Of a stretch of DNA of 64,000 nt, positions 30,651-39,146 are shown one piece after another. Origin of the DNA: Marinobacter vinifirmus (lineage in GTDB: Bacteria > Pseudomonadota > Gammaproteobacteria > Pseudomonadales > Oleiphilaceae); contig NZ_NEFY01000002.1 in assembly GCF_002258215.1 (NCBI RefSeq), positions 1 through 64,000 on the forward strand. Direction: 5' to 3'. The notes under the pieces were generated by a model. The model was not told where the DNA came from, did no database searches, and saw nothing but the letters and a program-made list of their open reading frames with translations. The translations under genes were made by a program, and so were the position numbers. Position 1 is the stretch's first letter. Each line of letters begins with the position of its first letter.

Positions 30651-31229
30651 ATGGTCAACGGACTGGTCACAGTTACTGAACTCGGCTTGCTGGCACTGGT
30701 CGGCATTCTGGCAATCCGGATGGTTGCCCTGTCCCGGGGAGAAGCACTTCAACTGGCAGGTGGTATAGCCGAACCGGAAATACCCGGCCCGGTGGCAAGG
30801 CGCACGGCGCGTACCGGCAAGCGGGTGAAAATTGCCTCCGCCCATGGCACCGAACTGCGCACCCAGCTGCACATTCTGGCCGGGCTCCAGGAGCGGGATT
30901 GTCGGGACAAGGGGCTTTTGCTGGCCGAGGCGCCAGAGGCAGTGCGGCTGTACGCAGCCGCCTGGTTGTATGGGGCCGGTTGTGCACTGAGCCGCCAACC
31001 GGTGCGCCATTCCGATGCCCTGGCAGGCATGGTGGCACGCATTGTCAGCCGTAAAACAGGCATTCGCCAACCGGAAGCATTGCAGGCTATCAGCACCCTC
31101 ACCTCCAGTTCCGTGTTACTGGCCTGCTACCGGGCCGGCCTTGAAGGCGCTGAACACTGGCAGCAACATCAGTATGTGCCGGCTCACTCCAGCCTTTATG
31201 ATGCAGCCACCAGCAACGCGTTTATCTGA
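30651..31229 (+). CDS. Membrane-anchored protein of unknown function
   Basis: I do not recognise this 192-residue protein. The N-terminus carries one membrane helix (about residues 5-24, ELGLLALVGILAIRMVALS). An Arg/Lys-rich stretch follows (VARRTARTGKRVKIASAHG), then an alpha-helical Ala/Leu-rich domain (EAVRLYAAAWLYGAGCALSR). No catalytic motif is visible. The start is uncertain. ATG 30651 begins just before the membrane helix, while ATG 30630 would add seven residues. It lies 142 bases after the permease gene and may be co-transcribed. Its 3' end overlaps the convergent small gene by 8 bases. Confidence 0.6.
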   Translation: MVNGLVTVTELGLLALVGILAIRMVALSRGEALQLAGGIAEPEIPGPVARRTARTGKRVKIASAHGTELRTQLHILAGLQERDCRDKGLLLAEAPEAVRLYAAAWLYGAGCALSRQPVRHSDALAGMVARIVSRKTGIRQPEALQAISTLTSSSVLLACYRAGLEGAEHWQQHQYVPAHSSLYDAATSNAFI

Positions 31230-31518
31230 CGGCTTCAACTTCCCAATTACTACCAAGGTTAATCGCTGTGGTGCCGGTTTCATCCTCTGCAGGCACTCCG
31301 GCGATCACCGGCCGGGTAAATCCGCCGTCGTCAGTGTGCTGCATGGAGTCGACATCCACAGACCGTACCAGCCATGATTTCCCGCCTGCGTTCACACGCG
31401 CCCGGTGGGTGAGCCCGAAGACAAAGCGGCAGTAATCGAGTTTCAGCTGAAGCAAATCCTGTTCTGCCTTGAGAATCTTTCTGAGCAGAACCTTTTGAAC
31501 ACTTTCTCCGTAATCCAT
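31222..31518 (-). CDS. Small protein of unknown function
   Basis: This 98-residue protein has an amphipathic N-terminal half (VQKVLLRKILKAEQDLLQLK) and a polar C-terminus (KSWLVRSVDVDSMQHTD). No family was recognised. ATG 31518, or the GTG just before it, has AGGGA about 5-8 bases upstream, which favours a real gene. It sits 40 bases downstream of the other leftward gene at 31559 and could be its operon partner. It overlaps the convergent gene at its 3' end. The function is unknown and its status as a gene is moderately supported. Confidence 0.5.
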   Translation of the reverse strand: MDYGESVQKVLLRKILKAEQDLLQLKLDYCRFVFGLTHRARVNAGGKSWLVRSVDVDSMQHTDDGGFTRPVIAGVPAEDETGTTAINLGSNWEVEAVR

Positions 31519-31558
31519 CACATTTCCCTGGAGATTGTTGTATTTTCCAGGAATTTAA

Positions 31559-32008
31559 CTACTTCTCCGCACGAAAGACCAGTGTTGACGGCACATTTTC
31601 GATTAAATCCTGGCCATCCTGAAAATCGATTCTCCAGATCATTTCACTGCCCGTGGTACAAAACGGCGCGGTAAACCTGGCCCGGTATTCCAGCGACTCT
31701 TCCCGTACCAGCGGCACCGGGTACTCGCCCATGTACATGTTTTCGCCCCGCAGCACCGCCAGAAAACGATCAGGCGCCTCGGGCACGGTCACCTGAAGCT
31801 GGTACTCCACGCCCTGGTCTCCTTCCGGGCCGGGGGTCAGCATGACCTGCCACTGGCCTTGATCCGTTTGCCAGCTGCAAGGGCCTGCAAGCAGGTCGCA
31901 CGGTGGTTTCTGCTCCTCGTTGCTGGCTTCGTTCAGGTAGTCGGGAGCAAATGCCAGTATCGCTACAGCAGCAATCAGTAAACCCCCTGTTACGATGGCT
32001 CGTATCAT
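31559..32008 (-). CDS. Membrane-anchored periplasmic protein of unknown function
   Basis: This 149-residue protein starts with a hydrophobic segment at about 3-21 (AIVTGGLLIAAVAILAFAP), which may be an uncleaved anchor or signal. The rest looks like a small beta-sandwich (WQVMLTPGPEGDQGVEYQLQ, MIWRIDFQDGQDLIENVPS). Three Cys residues (PPCDLLAGPCSW, and APFCTTG) could form disulfides in the periplasm. GAGAGG lies about 9 bases before ATG 32008. Small proteins of this style are seen next to SCO1/cytochrome assembly genes in some marine gammaproteobacteria, but no such genes are here. No function is assigned. Confidence 0.65.
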   Translation of the reverse strand: MIRAIVTGGLLIAAVAILAFAPDYLNEASNEEQKPPCDLLAGPCSWQTDQGQWQVMLTPGPEGDQGVEYQLQVTVPEAPDRFLAVLRGENMYMGEYPVPLVREESLEYRARFTAPFCTTGSEMIWRIDFQDGQDLIENVPSTLVFRAEK

Positions 32009-32146
32009 ATCAGCAGCCTCTCATCCCCTTTTTGAAGGGGGCATTATGGGCATAAATGCCGACATGGCAAAGGTTTCTAAACCGCGGCCAGCATGAGAAA
32101 ATGCCCGGCTTTCAGGCTTGAATCACCCAAGAAACAGGATACCGCT

Positions 32147-33067
32147 GTGCAACCGGACATCTCCGTAAAGCACCTGAACAAGATCTACGAAGACGGCTTT
32201 CAGGCCCTGAAAGACGTTAACCTGGAAATCTACCCGGGAGAGATCTTCGCCCTGCTTGGCCCCAATGGTGCGGGCAAAACCACGATGATTTCCATCATCT
32301 GCGGGATAGTGAACAAGAGCAACGGTGAAGTAACCGCTGCCGGCCACGATATCGTTAAAAACTACCGCAAGGCACGCGAAGCCATCGGCCTGGTACCTCA
32401 GGAGTTGAATACCGATTCCTTTGAAACCGTATGGGATGCGGTGTCGTTCAGCCGTGGCCTGTTCGGCAAGGCCCCGAAACCGGCCCACATAGAGAAGGTA
32501 CTGAAAGACCTCTCCCTGTGGGACAAGCGCAACAACCGCATCATGTCGCTGTCTGGCGGCATGAAACGCCGGGTGATGATTGCCAAGGCCCTGTCCCACG
32601 AGCCTCGCATCCTGTTTCTGGACGAGCCCACGGCCGGCGTGGATGTAGAGCTTCGCCGCGACATGTGGGAGATGGTCCGGAAACTCCGCGAGAACGGCAC
32701 CACCATTATCCTGACCACCCATTACATCGAAGAAGCCGAGGAAATGGCGGACCGCATCGGGGTGATTCGCCAGGGCCAGATTATCCTGGTGGAAGACAAG
32801 GACACCCTGATGTCCAAGCTGGGTAAAAAAGAACTGCGTCTGCAGCTGCAGCACAAACTCGACAAGGTGCCAGGCGAACTCACCCTGGAGCCCATCGAGC
32901 TTTCGGAAGACGGCTACGAGCTGATCTACACCTTTGACTCCCAGCAACAGCAAGCCGGCGTTGCCCGCTTACTGCGGACCCTGGGGGATCTGGGCATCGA
33001 GTACCGGGACCTGCAAACCCGGGAAAGCTCCCTGGAAGAGATTTTTGTGGGCCTGGTGCACGAATAA
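32147..33067 (+). CDS. yadG: ABC-2 transporter ATP-binding protein, YadG type
   Basis: This 306-residue ATPase has Walker [10 protein letters not shown], signature [15 protein letters not shown], Walker [13 protein letters not shown] and switch His in [16 protein letters not shown]. The extra C-terminal 80 residues match the YadG/CcmA-like export family. I use GTG 32147 as the start, because AGGA lies about 7 bases upstream, while ATG 32093 has no ribosome site. The partner permease gene follows after 23 bases. The substrate of YadGH is not established in E. coli either, so no substrate is proposed. Confidence 0.88.
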   Translation: MQPDISVKHLNKIYEDGFQALKDVNLEIYPGEIFALLGPNGAGKTTMISIICGIVNKSNGEVTAAGHDIVKNYRKAREAIGLVPQELNTDSFETVWDAVSFSRGLFGKAPKPAHIEKVLKDLSLWDKRNNRIMSLSGGMKRRVMIAKALSHEPRILFLDEPTAGVDVELRRDMWEMVRKLRENGTTIILTTHYIEEAEEMADRIGVIRQGQIILVEDKDTLMSKLGKKELRLQLQHKLDKVPGELTLEPIELSEDGYELIYTFDSQQQQAGVARLLRTLGDLGIEYRDLQTRESSLEEIFVGLVHE

Positions 33068-33090
33068 GCCGCCCGAACGGAGAGTGCAAA

Positions 33091-33852
33091 ATGAATCTTT
33101 ACGGTGTAAAAGCCATCTACAAGTTCGAAATGGCGCGCATGAAGCGGACCATCATGCAAAGCGTGCTGTCGCCGGTGATCTCAACCTGCCTGTACTTCGT
33201 GGTATTCGGTTCTGCCATCGGCTCCCGCATGGGCGATATCGACGGCATCGACTACGGCGCCTACATCATCCCGGGCTTGCTGATGCTGTCCCTGCTGATG
33301 CAGAGCATCTCAAACGCCTCTTTCGGCATCTATATGCCAAAGTTTTCCGGCACCATCTATGAAGTGCTGTCTGCGCCTGTGTCCTATGCCGAGATCGTTC
33401 TGGGCTACGTCGGCGCTGCGGCCACCAAGGCGGTTATTCTGGGGCTGATTATCCTGGCGACCGCACGGCTGTTTGTCGACTACTCGGTACTGCATCCCGT
33501 GTCGATGCTGGCCTTCCTGGTGCTGACGGCAGTGACCTTCAGCCTGTTCGGGTTCATCATCGGCATCTGGGCCGACGGCTTCGAGAAATTGCAGATCGTG
33601 CCCATGATGATCGTAACCCCGCTGGTGTTCCTTGGCGGCACCTTCTATTCCATCGATATGCTGCCCCAGGTCTGGCAAACCATCAGCCTGTTCAATCCGG
33701 TGGTGTATTTGATCAGCGGCTTCCGCTGGGCTTTCTATGGCGTATCTGATGTGCACGTGGGCATCAGCGTTGCCATGACCCTGATATTCCTGGCCATGTG
33801 CATGACCACCGTCTGGTGGATCTTCAAAACCGGATACCGGCTGCGTTCGTGA
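33091..33852 (+). CDS. yadH: ABC-2 type permease, YadH type
   Basis: This 253-residue inner membrane permease has six hydrophobic segments and the ABC-2 pattern. Marks are [55 protein letters not shown] and the conserved [11 protein letters not shown] followed by [16 protein letters not shown]. These match E. coli YadH closely in order. GGAG lies about 8 bases before the ATG. The stop overlaps the following lipoprotein gene start as TGATG, so the three genes form one operon. Confidence 0.88.
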   Translation: MNLYGVKAIYKFEMARMKRTIMQSVLSPVISTCLYFVVFGSAIGSRMGDIDGIDYGAYIIPGLLMLSLLMQSISNASFGIYMPKFSGTIYEVLSAPVSYAEIVLGYVGAAATKAVILGLIILATARLFVDYSVLHPVSMLAFLVLTAVTFSLFGFIIGIWADGFEKLQIVPMMIVTPLVFLGGTFYSIDMLPQVWQTISLFNPVVYLISGFRWAFYGVSDVHVGISVAMTLIFLAMCMTTVWWIFKTGYRLRS

Positions 33853-34343
33853 TGTTTCGTGTATTGCTGGCAACCTGCGCCCTGGTGGCGCTGGCCGCCT
33901 GCGGCGCGGCAGACGCCCGGGACGAACAACCCTTGCCGGTGATTGAGGCCTGTTTTGTAACCGCTGATCGCTCCTACCCGGTCATGCTTGAAGTAGCCAG
34001 TGAACCGGAGCAGCGGCGCCGGGGCCTGATGGGCCGGGAACACCTGCAGGATAACGCCGGCATGCTGTTCGAGTACCAACAGCTGCGACCGGCCGACCAC
34101 GGATTCTGGATGTACCAGACCCTGATCCCACTCGACATCGCCTATCTAGGTGCACAGGGCGAGATAGTAAGCCTGCGGCAAATGCACCCCTGTGCATCCT
34201 CCCGCAGCAGCGACTGCCCGGCTTATCCGGCCGGCAAGCCCTTCCTGAGTGCGGTGGAAATGAATGCCGGCTACTTCCATGAACGCGGCATTGGCACCGG
34301 TGACCGGCTGGTATGGCCAGCCAACGGTGCCTGCAAGCCCTGA
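33852..34343 (+). CDS. DUF192 lipoprotein
   Basis: This 163-residue protein begins with a lipoprotein signal, LVALAAC, with the lipid-carrying Cys near residue 16. The mature part is a DUF192 domain: GLMGREHLQDNAGMLFEY, GFWMYQTLIPLDIAYLGAQG and AVEMNAGYFHERGIGTGDRL. DUF192 proteins are common, mostly exported, and lack a proven function. The ATG at 33852 overlaps the yadH stop (TGATG). This tight link to an exporter is conserved only in my impression, not tested. Confidence 0.85.
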   Translation: MFRVLLATCALVALAACGAADARDEQPLPVIEACFVTADRSYPVMLEVASEPEQRRRGLMGREHLQDNAGMLFEYQQLRPADHGFWMYQTLIPLDIAYLGAQGEIVSLRQMHPCASSRSSDCPAYPAGKPFLSAVEMNAGYFHERGIGTGDRLVWPANGACKP

Positions 34344-34354
34344 AACAACTCCGG

Positions 34355-35146
34355 CTATTTGTGCTGCCAGTTCGGGTCCCGCTTATCCAGGAACGCTGAA
34401 ATACCTTCCTGTGCATCTTCGGCTGTCATAGTGGTGGCCATCACCCTGGCGGTGTAATCGTAGGCATCGGCCAGGGGCATTTCCAGCTGCCGATAGAACG
34501 CCTCTTTACCGATCTTGAGGGTGTGGCCAGATTTACCGGCAATGGTTGCGGCCATGTTGTAGACGGTCTCATCCAGGGCTTCCGGTTCCACTACGCGGTT
34601 CACCAGCCCGATATGCTCTGCGGTATCCGCATCAATCATTTCGCCGGTTAACAACATTTCCATAGCATGTTTGCGGGAAACATTGCGCGACAGCGCCACC
34701 ATCGGCGTGGAGCAGAACAGCCCGATGTTCACACCCGGCGTGGCAAACCGACTGCCCCGCTCCGCTACCGCCAGGTCACAGCTGGCCACCAGCTGGCACC
34801 CTGCCGCTGTTGCCACACCGGCTACCCGGGCGATCACCGGCTTCGGCAGGTTCACAACCTGCTGCATCACCTTGCTGCACTGCTGGAACAGGGCCAGCTG
34901 AAATTCGTGGCTGTCGAATTTATCCCGCATCTCCCGCAGGTCGTGGCCGGCGCAAAACACATGGCCGGCGGAAGCCAGCACCACTACCCGGCTGCTGTCA
35001 TCCCGGGCGATTTTCTCAAGGGCTGAAGACAACCCTTCCAGCATGGCCATCGACAGGCTGTTCCGGCGTTCCGGCTGGTTCAGGGTCAGCGTGGTAATAC
35101 CATTTTCTGTACGGACTCGCACTGGGCGTTCTTGCGCGGCGGACAT
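34355..35146 (-). CDS. Enoyl-CoA hydratase/isomerase family protein, ECHDC3-like
   Basis: This 263-residue crotonase-fold protein shows the CoA/oxyanion region SAGHVFCAGHDLREM near residue 60 and ATAAGCQLVASCDLAVAERG near 110. In enoyl-CoA hydratase the two catalytic glutamates lie in GGGCELA and PEI-type blocks. Here the places read GCQLV and FATPGVNIGLF, so both Glu are missing. The human protein ECHDC3 has the same changes and very similar local sequence. It is therefore unlikely to be a normal hydratase. AAGGAG lies 10 bases upstream of the ATG. It converges with the DUF192 gene. Confidence 0.88.
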   Translation of the reverse strand: MSAAQERPVRVRTENGITTLTLNQPERRNSLSMAMLEGLSSALEKIARDDSSRVVVLASAGHVFCAGHDLREMRDKFDSHEFQLALFQQCSKVMQQVVNLPKPVIARVAGVATAAGCQLVASCDLAVAERGSRFATPGVNIGLFCSTPMVALSRNVSRKHAMEMLLTGEMIDADTAEHIGLVNRVVEPEALDETVYNMAATIAGKSGHTLKIGKEAFYRQLEMPLADAYDYTARVMATTMTAEDAQEGISAFLDKRDPNWQHK

Positions 35147-35335
35147 AATTCAGAACTCCTTGATGGCTATCGTCCCAGTATTGCCAACAGCTGCCAGCCT
35201 GTCGAACAGACTTTGGGCGTATACAAATAGTTGCAATTTGCGGCTATTACCGAGTATTCGCAGGCAACCCCGACCGGTACGATGAATGTTTAAAACAAGC
35301 AAGCGGGCCAGGAACTCGCGCGCATCGAAAATTCG

Positions 35336-36685
35336 TTGGAGCAGAACCACAATGCGCTGACAGCCCAAACCCGGGACTGGGCGCACTGGGATGACACTTA
35401 CCAGTTCATCCAGGATGCAAACAGCGACTACGCCACCAGTAACTTCAGCCAGGAGATGTTCGAAGACCTGCACGATCAGGCCATGATCTTCATCAGTGAA
35501 GACCAGCAACCAATGTGGATTGCCGGCATTGATCCGGATACGAACACCTACGACACCTGCACCTCGGCAACGGGCGACTGCAGCTGGGCGGCACCGCTCA
35601 TCGCTGAGGTTCAGCCGTTTCTGGGCGAGGTAGAAGCAACGGGGCTGTCACTGAGCTTTGCCTCCCCGTGGCCTGCACTCGCTGCGATAGCACCAATATT
35701 GCAAACCGACAGGACAGGCCCGTCCCGGGGCTGGCTTATCAAGCTTCGGCTTATTGACGAACGGCTGACGGATTTGCTCGAGGAGCAGACCGGGCTACCG
35801 GTACAGATTTCCACACGGCCAGCCCCAGCCGATACGGAACGGAAAATGGCTCTTGAGCGAGGGCCAGAACTGCTGCATGCCGCCAAGCCCCTGTTAACCC
35901 ATTCCCGTGGGCCCGAGCTGGTGTTGAGTACTGAAATTCCGAGAGACCGCGTAAAAAGGGCGTCGCGAAATTTTCGCTATTCACTCGCCTGGACGGCCGT
36001 TTTGCTGGCCGTTTTGCTGGCCGTTGTGATCGGGGTGGTACTGGCACTGCTGTATGGTCTGGTACTGAAGCCACTGGGCCAGTTCACCCGCTTTGTTACC
36101 GGGAAACAGGGCGAGAATTCCCTTGCCCAGCGCGAGAACCTGGCAGACGTACCAGGCAGCCTGTCCCAGCACGACCCCCTGACAGGCCTGGCCAATCGCC
36201 GACTGTTCGATGCCAGCTTGCAGCAAAGCCTGTCGGATGAACCGGAAAAGCCGACCTCCGTGTTGATGCTGGATATCGACCATTTCAAACTTTATAACGA
36301 CCGCTATGGCCATCCGGAGGGTGACAGGTGTCTCGCCAGAGTTGCGGAGTGCATGGAGCAAACCGTCAAGCCCCATGGCTTTCTGGTTGCCCGTACCGGG
36401 GGTGAGGAATTCAGTGTGCTGATGCCCGAAACAGGTTTGGAACAAGCCAGAACCTGTGCCGAAGAACTCCATAAAGCCATCGCAGGCCTGAAACTGCCCC
36501 ACGCAGACTCTCCGGTCAGCGATGTCGTTACCGTGAGTGCCGGTGTTGCCAGTAGTGTAAACGTGGACAATGTTTCCGGCTCCACACTCATGCGCAGCGC
36601 AGACCTGGCGTTGTACGAAGCGAAGGATCAGGGCCGGAACCGGGTTGCCTGCTTTGGTGAGGATGCGGCAAACATTTTCGGCTGA
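35336..36685 (+). CDS. Diguanylate cyclase with CHASE4-like sensor, apparently 5'-truncated
   Basis: This is an inner-membrane protein that would make c-di-GMP from two GTP. A CHASE4-type sensor region begins with LTAQTRDWAHWDDTYQF. A membrane helix follows near residue 210-240 (LAWTAVLLAVLLAVVIGVVL), partly coded by a 12-base tandem repeat at 35999-36022. The GGDEF domain (about 275-445) has LTGLANRR, DIDHFKLYNDRYGH and an intact GGEEF. The inhibitory RxxD site is replaced by KPHG. CHASE4 proteins need a first membrane helix before the sensor, but a stop at 35291 closes the frame. TTG 35336 has no ribosome site. The upstream end therefore looks lost, and the gene may be a pseudogene. Confidence 0.75.
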   Translation: MEQNHNALTAQTRDWAHWDDTYQFIQDANSDYATSNFSQEMFEDLHDQAMIFISEDQQPMWIAGIDPDTNTYDTCTSATGDCSWAAPLIAEVQPFLGEVEATGLSLSFASPWPALAAIAPILQTDRTGPSRGWLIKLRLIDERLTDLLEEQTGLPVQISTRPAPADTERKMALERGPELLHAAKPLLTHSRGPELVLSTEIPRDRVKRASRNFRYSLAWTAVLLAVLLAVVIGVVLALLYGLVLKPLGQFTRFVTGKQGENSLAQRENLADVPGSLSQHDPLTGLANRRLFDASLQQSLSDEPEKPTSVLMLDIDHFKLYNDRYGHPEGDRCLARVAECMEQTVKPHGFLVARTGGEEFSVLMPETGLEQARTCAEELHKAIAGLKLPHADSPVSDVVTVSAGVASSVNVDNVSGSTLMRSADLALYEAKDQGRNRVACFGEDAANIFG

Positions 36686-36704
36686 AGGGCCGGGGAAATC
36701 AGGA

Positions 36705-36791
36705 TGGTGCTCCGGGCCGGAATCGAACCGGCACGACCTTACGGTCGAGAGATTTTAAGTCTCTTGTGTCTACCAATTTCACCACCGGAGC
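36705..36791 (-). tRNA. tRNA-Leu (anticodon UAA)
   Basis: On the minus strand the sequence starts GCTCCGG at 36791 and ends CCGGAGC-A-CCA at 36705, so the 7-bp acceptor stem closes fully and CCA is encoded. The D-arm region reads TGGTGAAATTGGTAGACAC. The anticodon stem AGAGA/TCTCT encloses loop CTTAAAA with anticodon TAA. A long variable arm (CGACCGTAAGGTCG) marks it as class II, and GGTTCGATTCC is the T-arm. All marks fit tRNA-Leu. It is isolated between the diguanylate cyclase and a methyltransferase gene. Confidence 0.96.
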
Positions 36792-36896
36792 ATCGGGGGA
36801 AAACTGAAGGCCGGAATTGTATAAGGCCCGGATGGCTAACGCAATTCCGCTGTCAGAATCGCTCAGTAATTGAACAGTTTTCGGCCAGGGCTCAGG

Positions 36897-37520
36897 TTAG
36901 TCCGGCTTGGTTGCCCTGCCCTTGTAAATATAGCCGGCAATTTTCGGTGCATTGGGCATATACAGATTCTCCAGCTCCTGGATCTCAAAGCCGGCGTGTT
37001 CAATCAATTCCGCAATGTGCCGGTTCAGGTGACAGCCGCCGGCCAGCTTTCGCCAGCTTGGTGTTATCCGGTGCTGCCATTTGCGCGTGGTGTCGTGTGG
37101 GGCTTCTCCGTGTTCCAGGAACAGCAGGTCGCCACCGGGCTTGAGTACCCGCTTCATCTGCAGCAAGGCCGTGTGCCAGTCCGGAATGGTGCACAGGGTG
37201 AAGGTAAGCAGAACGGTATCAACCGAATTGTCCTGCAGCGGAATCTTCTCACCGGGCAGATCCAGCCATTCAACCCGCACCGGTGACCGGCCCAGGTTCG
37301 ACAAGGCTTTGCGCCGCATGCCTTCCGATGGCTCCAGCCCGTACACCATTTCCACCTGGTCCTGGTTATAGAATTCCAGGTTAATACCCGAGCCCATTCC
37401 CACTTCCAGCACACGGCCGCGAGCCCTTGGCACAAGTTGGCTGCGCAGTTTCATTACCTGGCCCATGGAGCAGGCCTTGTCGATAATGTGGGGAAGAATC
37501 CGGTCTTCGTAGAAGCTCAT
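36897..37520 (-). CDS. Class I SAM-dependent methyltransferase
   Basis: This 207-residue methyltransferase has motif I VLEVGMGSGINLEFYN near residue 37, motif II region YGLEPSEGMRRKAL, motif III VDTVLLTFTLCTIPDWH and the post-III block LKPGGDLLFLEHGEAP. The general look is that of the UbiE/METTL7 branch that methylates lipids, quinones or small thiols. The C-terminus includes GCHLNRHIAELIEHAGFEI. The substrate cannot be assigned. It is divergent from cydA across 180 bases, so both promoters lie in that region. Confidence 0.85.
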   Translation of the reverse strand: MSFYEDRILPHIIDKACSMGQVMKLRSQLVPRARGRVLEVGMGSGINLEFYNQDQVEMVYGLEPSEGMRRKALSNLGRSPVRVEWLDLPGEKIPLQDNSVDTVLLTFTLCTIPDWHTALLQMKRVLKPGGDLLFLEHGEAPHDTTRKWQHRITPSWRKLAGGCHLNRHIAELIEHAGFEIQELENLYMPNAPKIAGYIYKGRATKPD

Positions 37521-37700
37521 AGGTTCACCGTCATTGTTTTATATCAAGGGTGCGACAAACTGCCCTATTTCTTTCTGCTACAATTCCCGTAGCATCATAA
37601 TTAACTGCCGGTAATAACAACATAACAAAATCGCCTAAGGCAGCGGCCGGGCGGGTTAGCACCTGTCTGTTGTGATTTGTGAAAGTTACCGGAGGTTCCT

Positions 37701-39146
37701 GTGGAACTAGATCCCCTCATCCTATCGCGAATCCAGTTCGCGTTTGTCGTGTCATTTCACGCCATTTTCCCGGTATTTACCATCGGGCTTGCATCTTATA
37801 TAGCCGTTCTGGAAGGCCTTGCCTTCAAAACCCGTAACCCGGTATGGACGAAGCTTTCCGGATTCTGGACAAAGGTCTTCGCCGTTGTCTTCGGGATGGG
37901 GGTGGTCTCCGGGATCGTGATGTCGTTCCAGTTCGGTACCAACTGGAGTAACTTCTCCCAGGCTTCTGCCAACTTCCTTGGCCCGATTCTGAGCTATGAG
38001 GTTATCACGGCCTTCTTCCTGGAAGCGGCGTTCCTCGGGGTTCTGCTGTTCGGGCGCAACAAGGTTCCTGCGGGCGTTCACCTGTTTGCGGCCATTATGG
38101 TTGCCACCGGCACGTTCATTTCCTCGTTCTGGATACTGTCGGCCAACAGCTGGATGCAAACTCCGGCGGGCACTGAGCTGCGTGACGGCGTGTTCCATGT
38201 GGTGTCATGGAGCGAAGCCATCTTCAACCCGTCATTCCCCTACCGCTTCATGCACATGGGGCTGGCTTCATTCCTGACCGGCAGCTTTGTGGTAGCCGGT
38301 GTGAGTGCCTGGTACCTTCTCAAGGGCCGGGAGGTAGAAGCCAACCGCAAGGCGCTGTCCATGTGCCTGTGGCTGCTGCTGTTTATTGCCCCGGCCCAGT
38401 TGGTGGTCGGTGACTTCCATGGCCTGAACACACTGGAACACCAGCCTGCGAAAGTGGCTGCTATGGAGGGCAACTGGGAAACCTCTTCCAATGTGCCGCT
38501 GTTGCTGTTCGCCATTCCGGACCAGGAAGCACAAACCAACCATTTTGAAATCGGCATCCCCAGCCTGGCCAGCATGATTCTCACCCACGAGTGGGATGGT
38601 GTGGTACCTGGCCTGAAGGATGTTCCCAGAGAAGAGCAGCCTCCGGTGGCGATTGTGTTCTGGTCGTTCCGGGTGATGGTTGGCCTGGGTATGCTGATGA
38701 TCCTGTTCGCGGTAACCGGGCTGGTGCTTCGGGCCGGCGGCCGCTACTACAAGGCCCGCTGGTTCCTGCAGGGGCTGCGCGCCATGAGCATTGCGCCCTT
38801 CTTCGCGGTACTGACCGGCTGGTTCGTAACCGAAGTTGGCCGGGCTCCCTGGCTTGTATACGGCATTATGAACCAGGCTGATTCGGTAACACCCTCGCTG
38901 ACCGGGGGCATGGCGCTGTTCACCCTCATCGGTTACATCCTGGTGTACGCAGCGGTATTCTCCGCCGGTGTTTACTACCTGATGCGGGTGTTGTTCGTCG
39001 GCCTGGAAGGCGATGAAGACGATACCGACCATGAAGCCGATCGCCCTGCCCGCCCGCTCTCGGCGGCCCATGTTCCGTTCGAGATCGAATCCGGCAAGGG
39101 TTCGGTTAACCACGCAAAACCCGTTAACGAAGGAGGGCAATCCTGA
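37701..39146 (+). CDS. cydA: Cytochrome bd-type quinol oxidase subunit I (CioA-like)
   Basis: This 481-residue heme-bearing subunit oxidises quinol and reduces O2 to water. It has about nine membrane helices. His20 in SFHAIFPVF is the expected b595 ligand, and GRAPWLVYGIMNQADSV near residue 390 is the conserved GRxPW block. The quinol loop is short, as in the CioA/cyanide-insensitive group, in contrast to E. coli CydA. The start is GTG 37701, because GGAGG lies 8 bases upstream. It heads an operon with cydB, cydD and cydC. No clear ANR/FNR box was seen in the upstream 180 bases. Confidence 0.93.
   Translation: MELDPLILSRIQFAFVVSFHAIFPVFTIGLASYIAVLEGLAFKTRNPVWTKLSGFWTKVFAVVFGMGVVSGIVMSFQFGTNWSNFSQASANFLGPILSYEVITAFFLEAAFLGVLLFGRNKVPAGVHLFAAIMVATGTFISSFWILSANSWMQTPAGTELRDGVFHVVSWSEAIFNPSFPYRFMHMGLASFLTGSFVVAGVSAWYLLKGREVEANRKALSMCLWLLLFIAPAQLVVGDFHGLNTLEHQPAKVAAMEGNWETSSNVPLLLFAIPDQEAQTNHFEIGIPSLASMILTHEWDGVVPGLKDVPREEQPPVAIVFWSFRVMVGLGMLMILFAVTGLVLRAGGRYYKARWFLQGLRAMSIAPFFAVLTGWFVTEVGRAPWLVYGIMNQADSVTPSLTGGMALFTLIGYILVYAAVFSAGVYYLMRVLFVGLEGDEDDTDHEADRPARPLSAAHVPFEIESGKGSVNHAKPVNEGGQS

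Noticed and set aside
35284-35300. TTTAAAA near the truncated diguanylate cyclase as a programmed frameshift site
   Set aside because: The heptamer is out of phase with the only upstream ATG that could use it, and the upstream frames do not encode the missing membrane helix.
36704-37144. A plus-strand open frame starting in the tRNA-Leu gene
   Set aside because: The N-terminal residues (VLRAGIEPARP) are the usual false translation of a tRNA reverse strand.
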